Shown here: positions 46,250-58,049 of the stretch, in pieces
How positions within the stretch are numbered: the first letter of the stretch is position 1
How the letters are laid out: each line of letters starts with the position of its first letter
DNA from: Ursus arctos
Lineage: Eukaryota > Chordata > Mammalia > Carnivora > Ursidae
Assembly (NCBI RefSeq): GCF_023065955.2
Contig: NW_026622819.1
Span: forward strand, 2,465,501-2,529,500
Direction: 5' to 3'
DNA: 64,000 nt
Translations under genes and position numbers: made by a program
The notes under the pieces: model-generated
Told to the model about the DNA's origin: nothing
Database searches by the model: none
The model's input: the letters and a program-made list of their open reading frames with translations, nothing else

Positions 46250-46680
46250 TTAGATTTCTATGCTTGTGTTTTCTGTTCGTTGATCTTTCATAGAAATTAG
46301 GTATTTAGAATAATTATCTGACAAAGGGATTACATGTTTTTTCTCCATTTTGGGTGATTTTGATGTCATAACCTTTGAGGTCTTCCAAGGCTACATGTGT
46401 TTCACATTCTCATTCCTCAGATCATATAAAGAAAAATACTTCGCTCTGTACAGTAATTCTCTGATCTATTTGAAGGATATTTTTTCAAAAGATATAATTT
46501 GAGTTTCTGTCATTTTCCCCCCAAATACTTACTTGTGGAAATTATTTTCTGAATGATGTTTCCGTCCTCAGTGTGCAGGCCTCACGTCTGGCTGTATAAC
46601 GGGTATAACTGCCTGAGGGTCTGTCTTGAGGTCTGTTCTATTCCACTAAGCATCAGCCCTCAGGTGGGTTCTGTTTAATA
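46250..46680 (-). repeat. decayed L1 fragment, minus strand
   Basis: T-rich sequence with 'gtctgttctattccactaag' near 46630 (compare L1 minus 'tctgttccattggtctatg') and neighbouring wording typical of reverse-complement L1 ORF2/3' sequence. The gap to the next piece (46690-47370) is not recognised; it may be a different insertion or further decay. Confidence 0.45.
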
Positions 46681-46689
46681 GGCAATGCC

Positions 46690-47370
46690 ATCCAACATCA
46701 GGAGCGATGAGACCCCACTCGTCACTCTTATTTTTAAACAGTTTCTTGCTGACACTTTCTGTTATGTTCTAGGTGAACTTTGGAGCTCTTTGTTTGAAGG
46801 TACGAAAATCCCCCTGATCTTGAACATGGGCTGGGGACGGACTTTAACCCAGTGTATGAATGCGAGAGCAGCTAACACTTCTGGATGGTCAGTACCAAAG
46901 TGAGGGTGCTTTGTGTATCATCATCCTTCACTCAGGGCAATGCTGCTACCACCATCTTCTGGAACATAAAGTGGAGACAGAAAGGAGACTGGGGCGATGT
47001 TCAGCCCAGGTGGCATGGGGACACATCCCATTCCGCCATTCGATTCAGGCACAGCAAACACCCCCCTTGATGGAGGTGACGTTTTCTGTGGGTGACGTCT
47101 TCAGCCTCCTCCCACAGAGCTCACACACCCAGGAGGTGAGGGCACAGCAGACAGGGTCTGACAGATGTCCACGTGTCTTTCTAAACTGTCCCATGACGTT
47201 CTCAGTCCTCAGTGATGGACTTGTTCCCAGAGCCTTAGAGGTTTTATTGCTGTTAGAAAAGGTGGGTCTTTAACTTACGTGTGCATATAGGGAGTGGCCC
47301 TGACAACTCTGTCTGTTGTTACCTTGTTTCTGAACTACAACATTGATGAAGTCTGTGATACGGTAGTTCA
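46690..47370. other. unassigned segment between L1 pieces
   Basis: About 680 bp with a 137-codon plus-strand frame at 46860-47273 lacking any recognisable domain and overlapping other frames. It could be diverged L1 or another inserted sequence. I cannot name it. Confidence 0.35.
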
Positions 47371-47379
47371 CGCTGGGTT

Positions 47380-48499
47380 GTTAATCTCTGGATTTTCAGT
47401 ACAGACAATCGCGCCTTCTACAAACAAGGAAAGAGTATCTCATCAGTATCAGTGCCTATTTATCTCACTTCGGTTTCCTTCTATTTTGTCTTTGATTTGA
47501 AGACTGTAAAACATGCTAAGTAAAAGAGGATACACCTGAAACTAATAGCAACCTGGCTTATTTCTGATTTAATAAAAGACTCCTGAACTCTCATTAAGAA
47601 GGACGTTGGCTCTAGACCTTTGGTAGATGGCTTTTTTGAAATAAGCACGTCTTCTTAGTTCTCGAAGGATTTTTTTTCCATGAATAGTATTGAACTTTGT
47701 CATAATTCTCTGCCTCTAATGAGATTGTTTTGTTTTTTTCCCTCTTAATATATTAATCTGGGTGAAAAAGTTTCTTTAATATTTTTAATAGTGTGAAGTC
47801 TAATGGAAACACATAATCTCAGCTCATATTTGTCTAAAAACATCTTCATTTCCCTTGAATCTTAGAGCAATGTTTGCACTGAGTATAGAATTCCAGAGCT
47901 TTATGCAGCCATTCCTTGTCTTCTCTGTGTTGACCCCGAATTCATAGATGTCCCTCATGGGTGCACACAATAATTCTTCCTCTTTGATTTTAAATCATTT
48001 GACAGTGACGTGGTTGATTTCTGTTCTCTCTGAATCTTGCTTTGAGTCTGGTGGTTTTTGAAAGCTGTGAGCCAGTGCTTTTTATCATTTGTAAAGTTCT
48101 GGGTGGTTATTTCTTCAATAGTGCTTCTGTTTTGTTCTCTCTGTTTTGTTCTCTGCCCATCCCTCTCTCACCCTCGATTCTATCGATTCTGTACTTTCCT
48201 ATCTTCATACTGGAGTTTGGACATGATAGTCTGACTTCCAATTCACAAACTCTACCTGCCGCCTTAACTTTTGAATTAATCCAACATTTAACAAAGTAGT
48301 GTGGTTTGCAGTTCTAGGATGCCTATTTGATTACTTTTGCTCATTCTTGTTTTTCCATTTGTCTGTATTATTTTCTATTCTACTTTACGTATTTATTCAC
48401 AATTATTTTGACATCCTTTTCCACTAATTATTTTTGAATTATCTCTTGAACTTCTTCTATGGATTATTTTATCTCTTGATTCCTTTTCACCTTTTCTTG

Positions 48500-48533
<34 letters not shown>

Positions 48534-48560
48534 TATTTTAAATGCATCAAGAGTTTGTGT
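47380..48560 (-). repeat. decayed L1 (ORF2 region), minus strand
   Basis: Wording such as 'agtattgaactttgtcataa', 'ttaatatattaatctgggtg', 'gttatttcttcaatagtgct' and 'tgttttgttctctctg' follows reverse-complement L1M sequence (attgaattttgtcaaatgc..., catattgattgat..., atttcttcaaatattgcttctg). No open frame longer than about 85 codons survives. Includes a TG array at its left-tail end. Confidence 0.65.
48503..48532. repeat. (TG)15 microsatellite
   Basis: Pure TG array, about 30 bp, within L1-like T-rich DNA. Confidence 0.97.
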
Positions 48561-48721
48561 ATCATGCATTGTAGAGGCTCTGGTTTATGTTATATTTCTC
48601 TAAAGAGTATTGAATTTTGCTTTGACCTTTTCTGCTAAATTTGATTTTCTATTTTTTATTATGAAATCATTGAAAGTTATATTTGCTATTTATTATTATT
48701 ATCTCTTATTTTTATTAATTA

Positions 48722-48870
48722 TTAGTTTATATTAGTCAGGTGCATAACATGATGGTCGGCAATTCTCTATACATTATGCAATGCTCACCACAATAAGTCT
48801 GGTTACTATCTGTCACCATGCAAAGTTATTACAATATTATTGGCTCTATTCCCTATGTTGTACTTTTCAT
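48722..48870 (-). repeat. L1 3' UTR fragment, minus strand
   Basis: 'agtcaggtgcataacatgat', 'gcaattctctatacattatg', 'caatgctcaccacaataagt', 'ctggttactatctgtcacca', 'tgcaaagttattacaatatt' and 'attccctatgttgtactttt' match the reverse complement of a mammalian/carnivore L1 3' UTR. It is separate in orientation context from the ORF2-like piece on its left. Confidence 0.8.
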
Positions 48871-48879
48871 CATGATTTA

Positions 48880-49325
48880 CTATTTTTTCAACGTCCAATT
48901 TTTGCATGCATATTCATAGCTCCATTGTGATTTCTCCTGCAGCCTGAGAATTAGATATGAGTCGTTTGATTTTGAGTAGATCAAGATGGAGCTGTCATTT
49001 GGTTGTTAAGTTGCTGTACTTTGGCATTCGCTGTTGACACCCATAGGAGGGAGCAAGGCAGGAGGCAGTATCAGGGCCGAGGACTCATACATCTCTTTTT
49101 TATCAAAAAGGAAGCTCTTTCCCAGGTGCCCTAACATATGTCCTCTTATATCTCTTACCAGAGCTTGGTCCTGGACTAATCACTGGCAAAGGGGAAAAGC
49201 CAATCATGCATTATTCTTCAGAGTCAGGTGCATGGTACCAAAACAGAATCAGTTTCAGTACAGAAGAAAGGAATAGCTGGTGCGTCATTAATGAGCAATG
49301 TTTTCCACAACCCACTGGACAGTTC
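48880..49325. other. unassigned sequence, possibly an old interspersed repeat
   Basis: 49090-49210 (cccaggtgccctaacatatg, gtcctggactaatcactggc) resembles a mammal-wide old repeat that I cannot name. No gene is visible. Confidence 0.35.
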
Positions 49326-49329
49326 TCTA

Positions 49330-49880
49330 ATCTCAGTTTATCTGAACTGTTAATAATAGTTGACACATTTGATCAATTGCCTTTCTTAAAAACACTTTCT
49401 TCAGTGGGCTATTGGAAAATTACTCTCAGTTCTTCTACCTCACTGAATATTCTTCTTACTTTCATTCTCTGGATGGTAATACTCATCTGGTTATTTCAAA
49501 ATGTCATCTATATATTGATGATTCACGAATTGTACCTGCAACCAGACTCCTCTCCTGAACTACAGTCCCATAAATTCACTGCATTCTCAATATTCCAACT
49601 TAGATGTTTAAGAAATATCTTGACCTTGTCTTAAAACTAACTCAATATTTATCTCAAACTTTCTTCTCCCTGTCTTCCCCATCTTGGTAAATTATAACTA
49701 CATTCTTCAATATCTTGAATTAACATCTTAGAGTCATAACTGAACCACTCAAGAAAAATTTTGCCACTCCTATATTCAAAATATATACAGACTTCAACTA
49801 CTCCTTCCTTTCCTGTCTTGTTGAGATTCCTGCAATCATATCCCAGCTGGCCTTTTTGCCTCTCACAGTGTGTTGTCAGA
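49330..49880 (+). repeat. L2 LINE 3' region, plus strand
   Basis: 'gtcatctatatattgatgat', 'gactcctctcctgaactaca', 'caacttagatgtttaagaaa', 'tgtcttccccatcttggtaa', 'acatcttagagtcataactg' and 'atattcaaaatatatacaga' follow L2 closely (accatctatatgctgatgactccc...ctcccctgaactccagac...cacttggatgtc...cttggagtcatcc...ttcaaaatatatccagaa). About 550 bp, with the coding part frame-shifted. A SINE inserted at its right end. Confidence 0.8.
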
Positions 49881-49893
49881 GTAATCAAGGTGA

Positions 49894-50068
49894 GGCTCAC
49901 CTGGGTGGTTCCATTGGTTAAGCATCTGCCTTTGGTTCAGGTTGTGATTTCAGGGTCCTGGGATTGAGCCCTGTGTCGGGCTCCCTGCTCCCTCTCTCTG
50001 TTTGTGCTCTCTCACTCTCGCTCTCTCACTGTCTCAAATAAATAAATAAAATCTTTAAAAAGAGAATG
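49894..50068 (+). repeat. Can-SINE (SINEC), plus strand, inserted at L2
   Basis: 'cctgggtggttccattggtt', 'aagcatctgcctttggttca', 'gatttcagggtcctgggatt', 'gagccctgtgtcgggctccc', a CT-rich tract and 'caaataaataaataaaatct' define a full Can-SINE. The 10-bp direct repeat atcaaggtga at 49884-49893 and 50069-50078 is its target-site duplication. Confidence 0.95.
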
Positions 50069-50084
50069 ATCAAGGTGATACTTC

Positions 50085-51310
50085 AAAAACATATCAATGA
50101 TTGATAGAAAACATAATTTTATTTAAAATAGTATTTATAATAGCATCAAGCACATCATATACCCAGAAATATAACTAAAAATTACCTAACTCTTCTGCCA
50201 AAAAAACCTATAGTTTAATAGCTTTGACAAAAATTAAAGAAAACTAACCAAATCGAAAAGCATACCATGTTCATAGACTAGGAGTCTCAATACTATTAGT
50301 ATGTCTGCTCTCCACAAATTAATCAATAGACTTCTTGCTTTTCTAATAAAAATTCCATCAGAGTGCGTGTGTGTTGTGTTGTGTATAAGTTGACAAGTTA
50401 GACTAACTTCTTATTCATAAATTCAGTTTTACTGAATTATGATTATAAAAGTGTAAGGTAAAAATAATTATCTAGGAGATGACACAGAGACATAAATTTG
50501 TGAACTGGAGGAGGGAAAGACTTTTTAAACAGGTCGTGTACACACATACACACAGAGAACGTGTAAGAGAAAGCATTGATAAGTTGCACTGCCTTGAAAT
50601 TTAATATTGTTATTTATCAAAAGAATCAAAAGCTAGCCAGAGAGAGAGAGAGAGAGGAAGGGAGGAAGGGAGCCAGGAAGAGAGAGGGGGAGAAAAAGAG
50701 AGAGAGAAGATATTTGCAATAAGAATACCAGTCATTATATCCAGAATACATAAAAAATCTCTACAGATAATAAAAGGAGAGGCAAATAGTAAATGAATCA
50801 AGAGACTTCAAAAGATTCTAGATAACATAGGATAGCAAAATGGCCAATGGAACGTTTTAAAGAGTGCTTCAGGTTCTATGTCATCTGGAAAGTGAACAAT
50901 AAGACCGTACCGAGTTAACACTACTCTCGTCTCAATGCTCAGTTTTAAAAAGATGGGATACCGAAGGTTGTCGAGAACGTGGAGTGAATTAGAAGGAATC
51001 ACATGCTGCTGGCAAGGTGTCTGCATCTACTCGAGCTGCATATGTGTGCCCTACGTTAAAGCCTATCGGCCTCTAAGTGCATATTGAACACAAACGAAGA
51101 CACACTAGCGGCAGAAGATGTACAGAACGTCCATGACGTCCCTCCTAATAGGCAAAGCTGGAAACAAGCCAATTGTCCCCCAGCAGCAGAATAGTGAACT
51201 GTGCTATCGTCACACGATGGAGCACAATACAGCCACAAAAATCAATGGGATACACCCACGCACCACCACATGAACAAGTCTCAGAGACTTAATTTTGAAT
51301 GAAAAAGCCA
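50085..51310 (+). repeat. decayed L1 (L1M/HAL1-like), plus strand
   Basis: 'atagaaaacataattttatt', 'tttataatagcatcaag', 'ccaaatcgaaaagcatacca', 'gatatttgcaataagaatac', 'gagacttcaaaagattctag', 'gatgggataccgaaggttgt', 'aatagtgaactgtgctatcg' and 'tgaatgaaaaagccagacac' follow old L1 ORF2 and 3' order. Frames are closed throughout. A GA-rich tract (about 50640-50709) interrupts it. Confidence 0.75.
50640..50709. repeat. (GA)n / GGAA-rich tract
   Basis: agagagagagag followed by ggaagggaggaagggag and another GA run, inside the L1 relic. Confidence 0.9.
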
Positions 51311-51349
51311 GACACCAAATAACTGTGTAGTCCCACTGAGGGGATTTCC

Positions 51350-51745
51350 CATCTCTCTTCATCTGGAGACCTGGCACCCACTTCCTTTCTGACCCGAATC
51401 ACTTGTTACTGTCCCTTCTCCCACTCGGATCCTACAACACCACTTTCTTCCTGTCCGTAAACTTGCTGAGACCCTGCCAAGAGCACCTGCTCTCCCTCTG
51501 CCCGAAGCACTCTTCTAGCAGACGTAGTGTGGACCAACCGTCACTGCTCCAGGCCCCTGTGCGAATCCTTCCTTCCATCTTACTGTGTGGTTTCCCATCA
51601 CTGTGATCGTTCCCTGAAGGCTTCTGGATTTGTTTACCCACCTTCCTGCACTGGAATAGAACCCCCAGGAGGGCAGGCATTTGTGGGATTTATTTCGTAT
51701 CCTCAGAACCTGGAAGAACACATGCTTATTAACGATCATGAATAT
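51350..51745 (+). repeat. L2 LINE 3' end, plus strand
   Basis: 'cttcatctggagacctggca', 'gacccgaatcacttgttact', 'cttactgtgtggtttcccat', 'cttcctgcactggaatagaa', 'cccccaggagggcaggcatt' and 'gtatcctcagaacctggaag' reproduce the L2 3' end (cactagaatgtaagctcc-atgagggcagggact...gtatccccagc-cctagaac). Ends near cttattaacgatcatgaat where L2 has its terminal '-aataaatatttgttgaatgaa'. Confidence 0.75.
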
Positions 51746-51749
51746 CTTC

Positions 51750-53225
51750 CAGAGTTAACTGCATGAGCAGTGCTGTAATTTACGCCTGCTGGTTAACACT
51801 TCTGCACACTTTCCACTTTCCTCTTGCATGGGTGACCTGTTCGTGTTTATGTCCTTCTGATGTCAGGTGTTTCTTTTTCATCTCTGTGAGTGTCTCCCAC
51901 AATCTAATGCACCCCCTAGAGAGATCCCTCAGACCATCCCTGAGAGTATGCTCTCTCTATCCTATCCCATGAGAGTTAGGGTCTCTGGTGGTTACCTCTG
52001 CTTCTGGTCAGACTGATCCATAGTAAAGCAGGTCACATGTGGGGTCATGGAGAGGTGAGGTTTTACCCATGTGCCGGCACTGCAAAATGCCATTTGGCTC
52101 TGCTTTTTTAGCACAGAAGAACCAGCGTTAACGTCGCGTCCCTGAAGACTGCTGGAGGCGTTTCTCCTTGGGTGGAGCAAGGAGAGATGTCACAGCTGAG
52201 CCCACCGCGAGTCTGGATGCCAGGTACCTGTCACCTTGGGCTCGCTGTCTGTTTAGCAACGGCAGATTATAATAACACACCTATCGGAGGGGAGTCTTGC
52301 CTCCCAGGACCCCTGGTGAGGTGTTTATGATTTGTTCGGGGGCATTAGCAAATTTTGCTCAAATGTGCATTGGACCACGTTTCTGCACATTTCATGAATA
52401 GAAAATGAAAGTCTAAACATTTCATGTGCAGGGATTTGAGTATGACTCTCAGTGAAGACAATTACCGAGGTCTAAGAACTTACTCAAGAACATGAGTGTT
52501 GTAGCTTGCATGTGGTGTGCCCTGCACGTGGCAAATTTAAATCCCCCTTTGAAGGTGGTTCACAGATTTACATTCTTGAAGATGGTGGATTTTAACAAAA
52601 AGAAAAGAGAGGAAAGCTTTGAAATATTCGGAATGTTGCTTTGTATGCCGCATACTGAACCCAGAATGCATTCTAACCCCCTCACACATTAATGCTTTTG
52701 ACCTGAGCTCATCCATGAAGTTTACTGTATCAGTGTACGATAAATACACTTTTTCAGATCGTCACTCTGATCTCTCCTCCAGGAAACAACTGGAAGCAGG
52801 TGATGTGGTGTCCTGGCGGGACATCACTTCTCAGGGGCCCTAAATGTTCATGGTACAGTTGCTAGCAGGGACCTAGTCAGACACCCCAGGGCAAACACCT
52901 GCCCAGAGCTGTTGGCCTTCATGAGAGGGCCATCAGCACTGCCTGCATCCCCTGCTCCTGCCTGGCCCTGTCCAGCAGGACACCCCGTCCCCTTGGCTAT
53001 GGCTCTGCCATCCCAAGGTACCCCCGTGTCTGTCTCTGGCTGTGTCAGCTAGTCTCGAGCCCTGGTCCTCTGAGAACAGAACTCAGCTCTACCATTCTGC
53101 CCACACACCAGGGCCCCGATTTCACCTGGAAGAGAAGCCACTGTCCCAAGGTGGCCCTCTCTGACCTTTGGCTACCAAGCTGCTCGCCCAGCTCATCCCA
53201 CTCACCCCACTCAACTCAGCTTGTC
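51750..53225. other. unique sequence, no gene recognised
   Basis: No exon or confident repeat is visible on either strand over about 1.5 kb. Confidence 0.4.
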
Positions 53226-53229
53226 CGGA

Positions 53230-53510
53230 GCCCTCCACCCTGCTCTCCCCTGGGTCTGGACCTTCCTTCTCAGATGCCACAGATCTCTCCCTCCTACTCT
53301 TTCAGTCTCCACTCAAAGTCACCTTTGGCCACACACACTCCGTACCCCGAGTCCCTCTGTAGCCTCCCTGTGCTCGGTTGCCTGTAAAGATCCCCAGCAG
53401 AGGCACAAAGGTCTGATTTACGTAGCTCTCCCTTATCTGCCCCCCACACCCCTGTCAATTCCATGACAGCAGGAATTTGTTTTCCATTTTCTTCACTGTG
53501 TGATCAAGGT
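53230..53510 (+). repeat. L2-like fragment, plus strand
   Basis: 'tttcagtctccactcaaagt', 'cacctttggccac', then 'cttatctgccccccacaccc' and 'attccatgacagcaggaatt' resemble L2 (caagactcagctcaaatgtcacc ... aagctccatgagggcagggactttg). Diverged. Confidence 0.5.
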
Positions 53511-53514
53511 AAGA

Positions 53515-54865
53515 ATGTTTCACCTGCAGTGGGTACTTACCAGCTACTTGTTCAGTGGGTAAATCCTCAAAATGTCTGAAGGTGTTTCAGGGTCTCTGGA
53601 CTGAAGGGTTAGTCCAAATGCATCCACTATACCCCTTGTCATCCCTCCTCCTTCAGGCAAGGAGCCTCTGCAGAGGTGCGGCCTGCAGGGACGCAGGGTC
53701 AGAGAGTCCCTGCCCAGCACACAGATGGTGAGGAACAGGCTTCCCGGCTGGGGCATGCAGAGGCTCCTCCCCTGTGCTCCCTCATCGCCTCCCAGCAGCA
53801 CCTGCTTCTGCTCCTACTCATGGGGTCACCCCAGGATAGCAGGTGGCCCTTGGCGAACCGCAGTCACTATCTTTATAGAAGCTGGGGGACACGCTCCCCC
53901 CCCCCCCGTGGACGCAGGGAGCCCTCAGGCCACTCATGTTTCCCTGGCTTCTCCTCCTCCGTCTCGATGAGCACCTTGAAAACCCACCCCATGTTCGCAT
54001 CCCACCCACTTCTATCCCCATTTCAGGAGGGCTGTTTGTGCACGGAAAGTATATAAGTGGAAATAAGTTATTCCAAACACCGAAGTGGGCAAGTCCAAGT
54101 TTTCTGAACATTCAACAAACCTTTACCGTTTCTGCAGCAGCTTACCTCAGATTGTCCCGCTGTGAGAACAGTTATGTCAAAATGCTCTCTTCAGGGCAGA
54201 GCTGGGGGTCCTCCAAGGGACACAGAAAATGACCTCGTTTTGTGAAAAAATCATGTCATTTTTAAAGGGAATTTGGGAGCCTTGTTCAGTAGATACTGAC
54301 TTTTAAAATAGCAGAAATGTACTAAATGTTACTTTGACTCATTCATCTTAGGAATGTCCCTGTCACGAGCTTGGAGAATGAGGGCAGAGCCAGGCTTGGA
54401 TGGGCTGGTCCAGTGGTCCCTGAGTCGGTGACCCCAGGACAGCTGGAAGGTGGTGGGCTGCCCTTGGCAGACCCTTCTCTGTGCTGAGTCTGGGCGACAC
54501 CGCCCCAGGGACCTTCCCCACTCCCGGAGCTCTGTCTTCAGCAGGGATGCCTGGTGCTCAGAGCCTCATGCTGGGATGCGTCTCTCTCTCTCTTGGCTCT
54601 TGTCCTCTCCCAGCTTCAGCACATGAGGGCGGCCTTCCCCTGGTTTCCTCACTGTCCGCCGCCGCCCTTTCTGTGGGTCATTTGCCCCTCACCACCGGTG
54701 GCCCAGGAGTTGTCTGTGCGGGAGAGTTGATGCCACTCTTCCTACCTTACCATGGGTGATGGGGCAGCTCCCCCTGTGCCTTCCACGCCCAGCACACCCC
54801 ACAGAGCCTTGAACAGGCTTACTAAACGGAGAGTGTTGATTCCCACGGGCTGCTCCCCATTCCAG
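53515..54865. other. GC-rich unique sequence, no gene recognised
   Basis: Overlapping frames on both strands (for example 53676-54056) without domains. A C-run (about 12) lies at 53898. Confidence 0.4.
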
Positions 54866-54869
54866 GCTC

Positions 54870-55190
54870 CCCGTTGAGTTGCATCCCTCAAAATTCAGAT
54901 GCTGAACTTCCTGCACCCAGGACATCAGAATGTGGCCTAATTTGGAAATTGGGTTGTTGAAGATGTAAATAGTTAAGACATAACTAGTCATACAGGAGGA
55001 AGGTGCACCCCAATCCGGGTTGACTGGAATCCTTGTAAACAGGGATGTTTGGAGACAGACAAATACTCAGGGGAGACCATGAGAAGCTGGGAGACCATGG
55101 CCACAGCCAAGGACCCACGAGAGGCTGGGGGAGGCCTGGAGCAAGTGCCTCTCCAGGGCCTGTGAAGGGGGCATATCTCTGCACGCTCCC
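54870..55190 (+). repeat. MLT1-like LTR, plus strand
   Basis: 'tgagttgcatccctcaaaat', 'tcagatgctgaacttcctgc', 'gacatcagaatgtggcctaa', 'tttggaaattgggttgttga', 'agatgtaaatagttaagaca', 'ttggagacagacaaatac' and 'gagaccatggccacag' follow the MLT1 5' two-thirds (gaattgtgtcccccaaaattcatatgttgaa...cctcagaatgtgaccttatttggaaatagggtc...gcagatgtaattagttaagatgagg). Clear and fairly long. Confidence 0.85.
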
Positions 55191-55344
55191 CACGGCCCCC
55201 ACACTGTGCCCCAGCAGCCCCAGGAGACCAGCACCGGCCCCCAGGTTTGGCCTCTGTGGTCTGTCATGGGGCCTCACATGGAGAGACAGAGGCCCTTCCT
55301 TGTAACTGAAGTTAGAGGCACACATTGTACGTCTGCTTAGGACG

Positions 55345-55500
55345 ACAGATAATTCCATTCAACCCTTGCATGTAAACCGATAAATGAGCCTCGGAGAGAT
55401 TAAATAACGTGTGAGGAAATGACAACTAAGCACAGTCATCAGCTTGGAACCCCGCTTCCTACAGCCAGTGTCCATGTTCTCTCTAGGTCCCCATTCTTTC
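55345..55500 (+). repeat. MIR-like SINE, plus strand
   Basis: 'gataaatgagcctcggagag', 'attaaataacgtgtgaggaa', 'actaagcacagtcatcagct', 'tggaaccccgcttcctacag' follow the MIR right half (gatgaggaaactgaggcacagagaggttaagtaacttgcc...). Confidence 0.55.
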
Positions 55501-55504
55501 CTTA

Positions 55505-57320
55505 AGTGTGCATTCTGGGCTTACAGAAAGTGACCCTTACACCTGACTTCCTAGCACTGGGAGCTGCACGCGAGGGCCACAGCTCTGAGGGTGAGTTGCA
55601 CGGCCCCCCTGCCATCGGATGCCATCCCGAGGAGGCTCCAGCCCACCCCGCTGCCCGCGCTGGCAGGAAGAGGAATCCCTGCGTGCACGGCCAGCCCTGG
55701 GTGTAACTGGACCCCCGCTTCCCCTCCTCAGAAGGTGACGGAGGCTGGTGTGGAGCTGGCAATCTCTGGATGGGCCCCAGGGAGGACATAGGACGCCAGC
55801 AGGGATCACTCTTCGTATTTCCTGGGCAAACTGCACGTGATGGGGGCGGGTTCGCTGCCAAGGCCGCACTCTGCGAAGGACAAGGACAGGTGTGGCCGAC
55901 TGGGCAGGGTGGGTGGTGACTGCCTCCTTAGCACGAGGAAGAGGAAACTCCTGGAACGAAGGGGTGGCATGAGACTCCATGGGTGGAGCTCTGGTCTCTG
56001 TCTTTGAACCACACACCTCATAGCCAATGGTCACGGCATCAGCTCTGTGCGTTCGGGGGAGCACGCAGAACGGAAAACAGTAACGTGATGCAGGTGAAGA
56101 ACAGTACTAAAACTTCAAACTGACGAGCGGGAAGTCTGGCATGGATCATCTCAAGAAATGTGCCGTCCTCCACCTCCATGGCCATGAGTCCCAGCTGCAC
56201 AGACGATGCGTGTTCACTGTGTCTCCTGCAGAAGCTGTCCTCCTGGGGCAACCGGATGGCTCTAACACCACATTCTTTACGGGGCGGCAGCAAGGAGCCC
56301 TCACATGGCCCATGGACCTCACTTGATACGTGGTCCAGCCAAGACGCAGGCCAGAGATTGCTGTGGGGAGAGAGCAGTGCTTTTGCTGAAGAGACTGCAA
56401 AGCCCCTAAAACTGGAGTGTCTTCAGCGTGTGTTCTGAACATGGAACATGCCGGTCTCGTCCAAGTTCCAAGAGAAACGCAATGCAGATCACCTTCCTCT
56501 GGAGGGAGGTTGGGTGGGAAGGGGTGACTGCAGCCAGCCCCCTCTGCTTGATGCCCGGAACTTCTCAGGAACAGGGAGCAGCATGGGGCACGGAGTGGTC
56601 GCCCTGGGGCGGGGGGACCATGTCGCAGAACCCAGTGCCAGCAGCCCACACCTGTGCAGCAGCAGAAGGAAATGCAATCCCAGCTTCCCTCTGGCATCAC
56701 CATCAGGCAAAGCTACCATAAGCCACGGGAAGCTTTCTCAGACCCTTCAGAGTCAACACAAGTGATTCGAAACAACAACTCCCGGACTTTGGGTGAGCAG
56801 CATGGAGAGGATGCGGCTCGGCCACAGGATCTCAGACGCAGATGGCCATGCAGAGTGCTTCGGGCTTGCAGAGCCTGTAGGCCGGTGACGGACTCCAGAC
56901 GCTGGGTCTGCTTGGGGGGAGCTGACCCACCCTGTGGAGGGGGCTCTGTGACCACCAGCACCGTGGCCCCACAGCATCTGGGGACCTGAGAAGCCACCTG
57001 CAATAAATGGACAGGTGAAAATTGTAATTGACAATGTGTGGTGTGAGGCCACGTTTGCTCTGAGATAGTCCAAACACATAAGGCTGCTGGAAGGTGTGGG
57101 TCACAGGGACTTTCTTTTCCCTGTGCTAGTCACAGTTCTGTAGAAATAAACTACAGATACATAAATCCATCACTCCATGCACAGATAACCCTGGCGATAT
57201 ACCTGTGTCCAGACATCGCTACGTTGTCTCCAGGATCAGCGGCCCCTGATCCTACAGAGCACATTTCTGGATTTTTCCTAAAGGGATTGCCATATCCTGG
57301 AGACACTTCTGTGTCTGTGA
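55505..57320. other. GC-rich unique sequence, no gene recognised
   Basis: Many overlapping frames, up to 185 codons (minus, 56146-56703) and 175 codons (minus, 55537-56064), with rival frames on the plus strand over the same bases. None has a domain, signal peptide or repeat structure that I recognise. Confidence 0.45.
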
Positions 57321-57323
57321 TCC

Positions 57324-57402
57324 GGAAGGACAGCGGGAAGGGGGGAGAGGGGAAGAAAAGAGAAGAGGGGATAAAAGAGGGGAAGGAGGAAGAACTGGAG
57401 AG
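57324..57402. repeat. purine-rich (GA/GGA) tract
   Basis: About 80 bp almost entirely of purines (gggaaggggggagagggga...). Low-complexity. Confidence 0.85.
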
Positions 57403-57409
57403 GCGGCTC

Positions 57410-58040
57410 TCACAGAGATTTCATCCGCTTCTTTGTTCTCATTTTCATAGTAAGTGGAGCAAACCTTCATGACAGTTGCTCCTTTTAAAATGAAATTATT
57501 AGACTGCGAATTGCACAGACTGGAGAACAAGTAAAACAAACAATCAAAAGCTTATTTCTATTTCCTTGCTGGACGGTCTGTCCAAACCCATGAGTGCGCT
57601 CTGAAGGCAGGGCCTGGGAAAGAGCCGTGTGCACAGCACGCTGCATGGCCCGTCCCACGTGTGCGCAGAAGACTGAAAGTGAGAGAGGAAAAGGGAAATC
57701 TATCTAAAAGAGGATAATCTCCACCCTTCGTGCACAGGGGAATTGCTCTTCCTGCAACAACCGGAGGAAAGTGGAGGAGCGGTGTCTGAGACCAACGTGA
57801 ACTGCCGGAGGCCTCAGCAGCCACACCATTGGATCAGCCTGACACCTGGGAGCAGCGGGCTCCTCTCTGCCTGCGGCCCTTCCAGCCCCGGAGAGACCCT
57901 CCCTTCCCCTCGCCTCTCCTCGGCTGCGTCTCCTTCCCTTCCGCTACCTGGCCGGCTGTAATATGTTTTTTCTCAGTGTTCACTCCGTAATGATCCCTGT
58001 CTCCTACAAAGGCCACAGTGCAAATGAGATGTGACACCAC
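57410..58040. other. unique sequence, no gene recognised
   Basis: No exon or repeat recognised. Confidence 0.4.
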
Positions 58041-58049
58041 TGGAGTGAG

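Noticed and set aside
55537..56703. Minus-strand frames of 175 and 185 codons
   Set aside because: Overlapping plus-strand frames of about 90-100 codons and no domain; GC-rich background.
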